Shown: positions 57,235 through 64,000 of the stretch, piece after piece
How positions within the stretch are numbered: position 1 is the first letter of the stretch
How the letters are laid out: every line of letters begins with the position of its first letter
NCBI RefSeq assembly: GCF_000213175.1
Contig: NW_009799100.1
Coordinates: forward strand, 186,001-250,000
From: Neurospora tetrasperma FGSC 2508
Taxonomy: Eukaryota; Ascomycota; Sordariomycetes; Sordariales; Sordariaceae
Direction: 5' to 3'
DNA: 64,000 bases
Notes under the pieces: generated by a model
Told to the model about the DNA's origin: nothing
What the model saw: the letters and a program-made list of their open reading frames with translations, nothing else
Databases searched by the model: none
Position numbers and translations under genes: made by a program

Positions 57235-59289
57235 ATGGCTGTCCCTTCGCTCCGCCGGGCCCTGTTTCTGGCAGCTGCCGCCGCCTTGCCTTTCTCCCAG
57301 CTTGTTGCTGGCCAGACTATCCAGACTGAGGAGGGTGTTGTTTTGGGTGCGTCTTCCACGTCTCCGCCTTCGGGTGACTACCACTAACACAAATTAGAGG
57401 CCAACGAAAAGACGGTTGCCCCTGCCGGCAAAGCCGTCGCCGACTCAAACGCTCCCGAGGCCTTTGTCTTGACCGACGATGTCATCGCCAACCTTAGCGA
57501 CCACAACCTCTCCAACATCACCCTCTTTGCTTTCCCCGAGGACGATGGCACCACCGAGGTCCAGAAGCGCACTTTTCTTGCCAGCTCTGGCTGCAAGACC
57601 GCGCCGGGTGACCCTCTCTGGCCCAACCGTTCCATCTGGCTGGTTTTTGACCTCTTGACCGGCGGCGCCCTCATCGAGACCGTGCCTATTGGTGCCGTCT
57701 GCTACCCCAATTCGGGCGTCTACAACGCCGCCAAATGCCAGACCATCATGGCCAACTGGACTTCTTCCGACCTGCACACCGCCGATCCCACGTCCATCAT
57801 GTTCCCCATGTTCCAGGGCGAGACTTGCATGCCCCAGAACGGCAACTCGTCTACCTGCACGCTCGGCGGATTCCCCGTTTATGCCGTCAAGGCCACCAAT
57901 GTCACCCAAATCCAGCTCGCTATCAACTTTGCTAGAAACTTGAACTTGAGGTTGGTAGTCAAGAACACTGGCCATGATTTCCTCGGTAAGAGCACTGGTT
58001 ACGGTGCCCTGTCAATCTGGACGCACAACCTCAAGAAGCTGGAGTACATCAAGTCCATCAAGACTCCTTCCTACTCTGGCCCCGCCTTTACGATTGGCGC
58101 CGGTATTGAGGTCAAGGAGCTCTACGAGGCTGCCAATAAACACGACGTCACTGCCATCGGCGGCGATTGCCGCACCGTCGGTGTTGCAGGAGGTTTCACC
58201 GCCGGCGGTGGCCACTCCCCCATGACCTCCATCGCCGGGCTTGGGTCTGACCAAGTACTCTCCATTGACGTCGTCCTGCCCAACGGCCGCTTCGTCACCG
58301 CCGACGAAACCCACCACCCCGACCTCTTCTGGGCGCTCCGCGGCGGCGGCGGTGCCACCTTTGGTGTCGTAACCGGCATGACCGTCAAAGTGTGGCCCAA
58401 GACCAACGTCTCAGGTATGACCTTCACCGTCGTGTCCGGAAATACCTCGGCTCTGACCAACGACGTCTTCTGGGAGGGCATGTACGCCTACTGGCGCCGC
58501 TTCCCGGAGTACGCCAAGGCCGGCACGCATGGGTACTCGCTGGTTTTCCCGTCCCCTCTGACTGACGGGTTCGCGTTCCTGATGAATCCCTTCTGGGCTC
58601 CCGGGATGAAGCTAGCAGACTTGAAGACGCTCGTCCAACCTTTGCTTGATGAGTGGACCAAGATCGGATTCAACGCCGGCTTCGTCGGATCCCCCAAGTT
58701 CTTCGAGTATGATAACTACTACGATGCTTGGACCGCCAGCTATCCTCCCGAGGCGGTGAGTACTACCTCCGTCCGCACCGCCTCGCGCCTCTTCCCGGCC
58801 AAGAACTGGGAAGACGAGGAGACGCTCACGGGCATGATGAAGGCCGTTCGCTCTGTCGTTGAGGACGGGTCGGCTCTTGTTCAGTATAACATGCAGGCTA
58901 AAGCACCCGCTGGGACTCCTGACAGCGCGACCAACTCGCACTGGCGCGATACGGTGTGGTACGGTATCTTTGGCACTTCTTGGAATGCCAGCCTCAATGC
59001 TGCTGGCGTGGAGGCCATCAACAGGAAGATTACCGAGGATTGGATGGGTAGACTTAGGGGTTATGGACCTGGAGGGTACTTGAATGAGGGAGATGTGATG
59101 GAGCCGGAATTCGGGGAGGCGTATTTCGGAAGCAATTATGAGAGGTTGAGGCAGATTAAGAAGGCGGTTGATCCCACGGGACTGTTTTGGGCGCCGACGG
59201 CGGTTGGGTCGGAGGAGTGGGAGGTGCAGGGCCAGAAGAAGTGGTTGACGCTGCAGACGGGCAAGTTGTGTAAGAAGGCTGCTTTGTAG
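57235..59289 (+). CDS. Secreted berberine-bridge-type FAD-linked oxidoreductase
   Basis: Predicted exons are 57235-57346 and 57398-59289, giving 667 residues (donor GTGCGT, CTAAC branch, ATTAG acceptor, phase 1). Residues 1-26 form a signal peptide (SLRRALFLAAAAALPFSQLV, cleavage near AG-Q). The FAD-binding type 4 domain follows; His230 in VVKNTGHDFLGKSTG and Cys295 in GGDCRTVGVAGG match the two residues that bind FAD covalently in bicovalent members. The BBE C-terminal motif is at the end (NYERLRQIKKAVDPTGLFWAP). Several N-x-S/T sites fit secretion. Relatives oxidise sugars, alcohols (such as the isoamyl alcohol oxidase MreA) or alkaloid-like substrates with O2, making H2O2. The substrate cannot be read from sequence. 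A transporter gene follows on the same strand 1.4 kb downstream. Confidence 0.92.
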
Positions 59290-60715
59290 AAGTAGATGGC
59301 CTGGGGGTTATGATGACCGATGGCTGTAAGCTGTCATGTTTGCATATCATGATCAAATAATTGAACGTAGGTATTTCTGATGGCATTTGACATGTGGCGG
59401 CGGCGGGGACGTTGTTCAGTGGAGTATTCCTTCCGTTCTCCGGGCCGGGGCCGTATGTAGTGGGGTAAGGTCCCCCGCTACAGGGTGGTGGATTTAGACG
59501 TGCAGCATGCTTGATAGCGGGGTTCTTGATGCCATTGGTGGCATTGACACTAACAATTTACACTACGATTCAATGTTCTTTGCGATCATCAGTCATTTCA
59601 GACGATTGAGTTCTTCCTTGCAATAAAAATTCCAAATGATGCCCGGTACAGGCCCGACTCTAGCATTACAATACAGACGAAAATACCAAAATGTCAAAGC
59701 ATCTGGTAGGAGGGGGCTGACTGTAGCTACCTACCCAATCTCCGTCGCCTTACTACAACCCCGCGACTTCAGTTGTCAAGGCACCCTGTACTTGTAGTGT
59801 AGATAAGGTATGGTAGCCTCGGCTTTTACCGCCCGGCGCTTGGCGCAAAACTCTGAAAGGAAAAGGCCGACCGACAACCGCGACCGTGCTCCTCCCGCCG
59901 TCCCGACGTCACTTTGTCGAACGTGAGTGGGTGTGTGACTAACAAAAGAAGACTGGATGCCTACCAAATATTGTTTATGTTTTTGTTTTGATCACCTATC
60001 TCTACCTACCTATACCTCATCTAACATTTCTTTTTTTTTTTTTTCTTAGCGAACAACATCCTCCAGATGACAAAAGAAAAGAAAACCCAGAGGTACATAT
60101 AGCGGCGGTGAGCGATATCAACATTTAAATAGCATCAATCGGCATCATACCACGATCCAAATGCAGTAGGTACTACAACATGAAAGTCGACCGTCGTGAA
60201 TAAGCTCAGCATTAAGCTATTCTTTGTACCACCTGGAGGTCGCGCAAAGGACATCGCCCAGAGGTCTTTCACCTTTGGGTTGGCGCACATCAATTTGAAG
60301 AAACACAAGCCATTGTCTACCCCAACCACTGATTGATGGAATTGGATTGATCGCATCACGCTTTCGTCGATCATTTCATCATTGGACATTTGGCTGTACG
60401 CAGTCCGACGCCGCCCCGACCAACGGCATAGGTTGACGCTTGACGCTTGACGGGCAGAGGCACGGTTTGATCACACCTGCAGGGTCCAGACGACGTCCGA
60501 CGTCCCTTCTTTGTCTGATATCTCACATCGGCATCCTCACCACGACGACAATACCCTTCTTCTGATAGCATCACAACATCAACCGGACGTCGAATAAGTC
60601 GCCATTGAGCCAGACCTAGTCTACACCACCGTCAACCGCCCTCATTTATCGGCCTACCTAGAGGTGCTTTAGTAACTTCCCCCACACCGACTTACCGACC
60701 ACACACACGACTGGA
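59290..60715. other. Intergenic region between the FAD oxidase and the Liz1-like transporter
   Basis: No gene is visible. It should hold the 3' UTR of the oxidase and the promoter and leader of the transporter. A polyT tract lies at about 60031-60045, and a CTAGAGGTG copy of the dispersed motif sits about 55 bases before the transporter ATG. Confidence 0.6.
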
Positions 60716-62542
60716 ATGGCCAAACCTCCACCCCCCGGGCATCCCACCCCCGGGTCCACGGGATTCACCACCCGCCTCCGCTCCTACTTCCATTCCAGCG
60801 GCCCCTCTTCCAACCCCCTCGAGCGCCGCCTCCTCCTCAAAATCGACTTCTTCATCCTCACCTTCTGCTGCCTCTCCTACTTCCTCAACTACCTCGACCG
60901 CACTGCCCTCTCCAACGCCTACGTCTCCGGCATGAAAGAATCCCTTTCCTTCCACGGCAACCAACTCAACCAAATCAACACGTGCTTCACCATCGGCTAC
61001 GTCCTCGGCCAAATCCCCTCCAACTTATCTCTCCACTACATCGCCCCGCGCATCTTTTTTCCCGGGATGATGGTCCTCTGGGCCGGTCTGACCATGGTCA
61101 CTGCCGCCGCTCGACACCCCGGCGACATACTGGCTATTCGATTTTTCCAGGGGGTTGCCGAGTCAACGACCTTTGTCGGCACGCATTATATCCTCGGAAG
61201 CTGGTACACGGAGCAAGAGCTGGGGAAGCGGTCCGGGGTGTTTACTGCGAGTGGACTGGCAGGGACGATGATTGGTGGGTTTGTGCAGAGTGGGATTCAT
61301 GGGAGTTTGGATGGATTGAGGGGGTTGAGTGGATGGAGGTGGTTGTTCATTATTGATGGGATCATTACGTTGCCTGTGGCGATATATGGGTTTTGTCTGT
61401 TTCCCGATACGCCCAAGACGACGAGGGCGCCGTATTTGAGTGTGGAGGAACGGGAGTTGGCGATAAGGAGGATGGAGAAGCAGGGTGAACCGGAAGTGGG
61501 GAGGTCGTCGGGGGATACGCTTGTTGAGTCGGATTTCACCTCGACGGTCCCGTCCGCTTCCATGTCCGGACCTAAAACATCCGGCTCGAAACCCGACAAT
61601 CAACCACGTCCCGAACCAAAGCCATCACCTTCTTCTCTCGATCACCATCTAACAACCCACCCCTCTACCACATCCACATCCAACAACCCCCAACCAACAC
61701 ACGCAACCGAATCCTCCCTCACAAAAACCCACCCTTTTTCTCTCCCCTTCCTCCGCTCCCTTTTTTCCACTTACCACTGCCCCTCCTTCATCTTCCTCTG
61801 GATCCTCGCAGGCGAAACCGAGTCCTTTTCCTCCAACGCCCTCTTATCTCTCTACTTGAAATCCCACCCGTCCAATCCTTCCCCCTCTTCTTCCCCTTCA
61901 GTCCCCACTCCCTCGCCACGATACACCATATCCCAACTAAACACCTACCCAACAGGCGTTCCAGCCGTCGGGATTCTCTCCACCCTCTTCTTCGCCTTCA
62001 TCACGGACTTGTACCCCCACCACCGGTCCATGGTGGGTTACTTCATCGGCATCATCGGGGTCCTTACCCCCTCTTTGATTCTCGCAGCAGAACATGGACA
62101 CTTTGGAGATCCAGCTGGAAGCAAAGCGACGGCCGTGGTGATGGGGATGTACTACCTGTCTGGATCTGTCTACGCCTGTCAAGCGACCTTTTTCGCATGG
62201 GCAAACGACGCGATGACGAGGGATGGGAAGGAGGCGGTGTTTAGAGGGGTGGTGCTGGCGGGGATGAATATGGGGAATAATGCTGTGAATGCGTGGTGGA
62301 GTATAGTGTTTTACGGGGCGGACATGGCGCCGTGGTTTGAGAGGGGGATGTGGGCTATGATTGGGATGAGTGTTGCGCTGGCGATTTGGACGGGTTTCCT
62401 GTCGTATATGGAGAGGAGGTCGAGAAGGAGGAGGGAGGAGCGGGAGGTGAGGGAGAGGGAAGAGGCGAGGGGGATACAGGGGGGTATTGCAGATGGGCCG
62501 TTGACGAGGGACCAGAAGGGGAAGACTGTTGATGATGTGTAA
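60716..62542 (+). CDS. MFS transporter of the Liz1/Fen2 (pantothenate-type) branch
   Basis: A single open frame of 608 residues; the ATG at 60716 precedes the first family motif by about 40 residues. KIDFFILTFCCLSYFLNYLD then RTALSNAYVSGMKE, IGYVLGQIPSNL, RFFQGVAESTTFVGTHYILG and SGWRWLFIIDGIITLPVAIY are typical of the anion:cation symporter branch containing yeast Fen2 and fission-yeast Liz1 (pantothenate uptake). About 12 membrane segments are visible. The usual length is near 500; the excess comes from a Ser/Thr/Pro-rich insert of about 90 residues in the central loop (about 255-345) and a shorter Ser/Pro insert in the loop after segment 7. I found no convincing intron in the first insert. 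The C-terminus is a highly charged Arg/Glu stretch. The substrate is uncertain. Confidence 0.88.
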   Translation: MAKPPPPGHPTPGSTGFTTRLRSYFHSSGPSSNPLERRLLLKIDFFILTFCCLSYFLNYLDRTALSNAYVSGMKESLSFHGNQLNQINTCFTIGYVLGQIPSNLSLHYIAPRIFFPGMMVLWAGLTMVTAAARHPGDILAIRFFQGVAESTTFVGTHYILGSWYTEQELGKRSGVFTASGLAGTMIGGFVQSGIHGSLDGLRGLSGWRWLFIIDGIITLPVAIYGFCLFPDTPKTTRAPYLSVEERELAIRRMEKQGEPEVGRSSGDTLVESDFTSTVPSASMSGPKTSGSKPDNQPRPEPKPSPSSLDHHLTTHPSTTSTSNNPQPTHATESSLTKTHPFSLPFLRSLFSTYHCPSFIFLWILAGETESFSSNALLSLYLKSHPSNPSPSSSPSVPTPSPRYTISQLNTYPTGVPAVGILSTLFFAFITDLYPHHRSMVGYFIGIIGVLTPSLILAAEHGHFGDPAGSKATAVVMGMYYLSGSVYACQATFFAWANDAMTRDGKEAVFRGVVLAGMNMGNNAVNAWWSIVFYGADMAPWFERGMWAMIGMSVALAIWTGFLSYMERRSRRRREEREVREREEARGIQGGIADGPLTRDQKGKTVDDV

Positions 62543-63084
62543 TGATATAATTGATGTGGTTACATATGGTCATCCAGAGGACATCAAAGGTTGCTTGCGA
62601 GGTCCTCGGTACGTAGAGCCTTGCTTCTTTACGATTGTACTTGAATACCCGTATATAGATTCGTCGGAGAGCAAATGTCACGTCTCAATGGAACTGATAC
62701 AAAAGCCAAAGTCTGGACAGCAAGATGAGTGAGTGGTGGTGTTCAATTGTGTGGTTTAAACTGGTCCCTGTTTCAAGCCCCCGTCTGCCGGATGACAAGT
62801 CATAACCGATCATCCATGGCAAGACAGGTCTCGATCAACAGTCAGTGAACCGTACCGGCGTCTTTTCTCTCCCGCCGTAATCTTGTATGTCTCCATTCTC
62901 AAGATCACATATTCGCCCACGACGCCTTGGTCCTCCAGCAACACCTCCCATCCCTTCAGCTTTCTTGTTGCTGCCGAATACGGTTGATCGTGCCATGGTG
63001 GAATTTGAAATACGACAAGATGAAGTGAGGGAGTGCGTTGGAGCAAGACATGCCAAACTAGACATGCTTGCCGCACCAGAGCGT
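62543..63084. other. Convergent 3' region of the transporter and the metallothionein gene
   Basis: Both neighbours end here. No gene is visible; small minus-strand frames (62810-63097) fall in the likely 3' UTR of the metallothionein gene. Confidence 0.55.
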
Positions 63085-63426
63085 CTAGTGCTACCAAAAC
63101 GCCCAGTGGTTAGTTTGTGTTCTTCAAGGAATCAAAGGCCCCAAGACATGCAGCAGCTCCAGGATGTGCGAAGCAGTCTTGAAGGAACCGGAGAGCGACA
63201 GGAGAGTGACGGGGAAAAGTAGAACTCAAGAAAAAGGTAACTTACAGAGCATGAGCTGCATCCGCAGCCGGAGCAGTTACCCGAGCAGCCGCTACAAGAG
63301 GTGCATGAGCTGTTGAGAAACGAGAAGTGTCAGCTGTCTGTTCCGACAAACGAAGGAAGGCGAGTCGAGAACCCGAGGCGATGGTATAAAGTGGGACAGG
63401 AGAAGAAATGCGTACCAAGGAGACAT
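63085..63426 (-). CDS. Metallothionein-like gene, 26 residues in three exons
   Basis: Predicted coding exons are 63426-63416 (11 bases), 63309-63246 (64 bases) and 63090-63085 (His codon plus TAG). Intron 1 has a GTACGC donor, CTGAC branch and CAACAG acceptor; intron 2 has a GTAAGT donor, CTAAC branch (63112-63108) and GGTAG acceptor. All phases join. The peptide has eight Cys at positions 4, 6, 9, 12, 16, 19, 21 and 24 (C-x-C-x2-C-x2-C-x3-C-x2-C-x-C-x2-C); every other residue but Met, Pro, Thr, Asn and His is Ser or Gly, and there are no aromatic residues. The Neurospora copper metallothionein is also 26 codons, with seven Cys and a similar Ser/Gly background. The inferred role is binding Cu(I) or other soft metals in the cytosol. 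The Cys spacing differs from the classical Neurospora protein, so this may be a second isoform or a divergent orthologue. Confidence 0.82.
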
Positions 63427-63577
63427 CGTGAGGGTCGTTTCTTGGTAGAGCCGGGTTCCTTGATCCTGATGCTGTAGTAGAAAATCCCGAAGACGCGAAG
63501 GTTCCACTTTGCTTGAAGGCAGGTCGATGCAAAAGAGAAGAGGGGAACGATTATCGAGAGCAGGAAGAAAGAGAGTT

Positions 63578-63583
63578 CTTATA
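63578..63583 (-). promoter_or_regulatory. TATA box of the metallothionein gene
   Basis: On the minus strand the sequence reads GGGTATAAGAAC. It lies about 150 bases before the ATG at 63426, with no other TATA-like sequence nearby. Confidence 0.65.
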
Positions 63584-63608
63584 CCCTCCCACGGAGCAAC
63601 AGAGTAGC

Positions 63609-63622
63609 CCAGAAACTTCTGG
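63609..63622. promoter_or_regulatory. Palindromic heat-shock-type element (CCAGAAACTTCTGG)
   Basis: The 14 bases contain GAA-AC-TTC, two inverted nGAAn units as bound by heat shock factor; only the two central bases break the palindrome. It lies 26 bases upstream of the TATA box. In yeast, the CUP1 metallothionein is activated by Hsf1 through such an element. Two units are fewer than the usual three. Confidence 0.5.
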
Positions 63623-64000
63623 CAGCTTACACTATTCATCTGACTTGTCAAAGTCAGCAAGTTGATGCCTTGGAAGGAGCAAGTTGCGACGAATGATCGG
63701 TGATTGAGATTAAGGCGGTCGGGGCGTGGCTTCCTTCCTCGTTTGGGTTGACTGTTTGGATGGGGTGAAATGAGCGGAGGGGCGAGGGTTCACCGGACTT
63801 TGCGCTATCGTCAACCATCGGGTAGACCTGGTTTTTTGTACACCGAGGAAGACTCCATTCCTTGAAAGGACGAAGAAAGTGGTGAGCAAACAGACGAGTA
63901 AAGAGCTTCAATAGAGTTCCTTCTCTGCTAAATCCACGGCGCGGAAATGAGCTCACTCCAGCGCCAAATCAGATAAATGTCCACGGATTTTATGCTATTG

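Larger units (their letters stand above)
63427..64000. other. Promoter and upstream region of the metallothionein gene, to the window end
   Basis: About 150 bases of leader separate the TATA box from the ATG. Further upstream (63623-64000) I see no gene; a 100-codon minus frame (63654-63956) has no motif and would overlap promoter sequence. Confidence 0.5.

Noticed and set aside
1-64000. 5S rRNA gene, LTR or LINE elements, telomere repeats
   Set aside because: I looked for the conserved 5S block, long terminal or target-site repeats, reverse transcriptase or transposase motifs, and TTAGGG arrays, and saw none.

Overview
The window is nuclear DNA of a filamentous ascomycete, most likely a Sordariales species close to Neurospora or Sordaria. 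The reasons are short introns with GTANGT-type donors and CTAAC/CTGAC branch sites, G/C-ending codons, multi-kilobase intergenic regions full of microsatellites, and a recognisable acon-3/medusa gene. There are no prokaryotic operons, CRISPR arrays, rRNA genes or convincing tRNAs. Most genes are split, so I rebuilt exon structures by hand from splice signals and checked that the reading phases join.

Layout. From 1 to 13.6 kb lie a Zn2Cys6 transcription factor with a 1.3-kb intron straight after its zinc cluster, and a JEN1-type monocarboxylate transporter. From 14.5 to 21.5 kb lie ribose-5-phosphate isomerase (minus strand), with an apparent in-frame mitochondrial presequence made by two upstream exons, then a Dal5/Soa1-family anion transporter (minus) and a divergently transcribed TauD/Jlp1-like 2-oxoglutarate dioxygenase (plus). 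The last two look like a sulfonate-use pair.

From 21.5 to 41.9 kb is a 20-kb gene-poor stretch. Its left part holds protein-like but broken fragments, including C2H2-finger-like pieces, and many copies of a CCTAGGTA/CTAGAGGTA motif. Its right part is microsatellite-rich DNA leading to the medusa (acon-3) conidiation regulator at 41.9-44.2 kb. From 47.3 to 52.9 kb is a 1,817-residue BTB-domain protein (minus) with a very long disordered tail carrying repeated Trp-based short motifs. From 57.2 to 62.5 kb are a secreted berberine-bridge-type FAD oxidase and an unspliced Liz1/Fen2-type MFS transporter.

The best hidden gene is at 63.1-63.4 kb (minus): a 26-codon, three-exon metallothionein-like gene with eight cysteines, too short and too split for an ORF scan. 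It has a TATA box and a palindromic heat-shock-type element at suitable distances upstream.

Limits: exon models rest on splice signals and phase only. No homology search, expression data or composition statistics were run. Family names come from recognised motifs.
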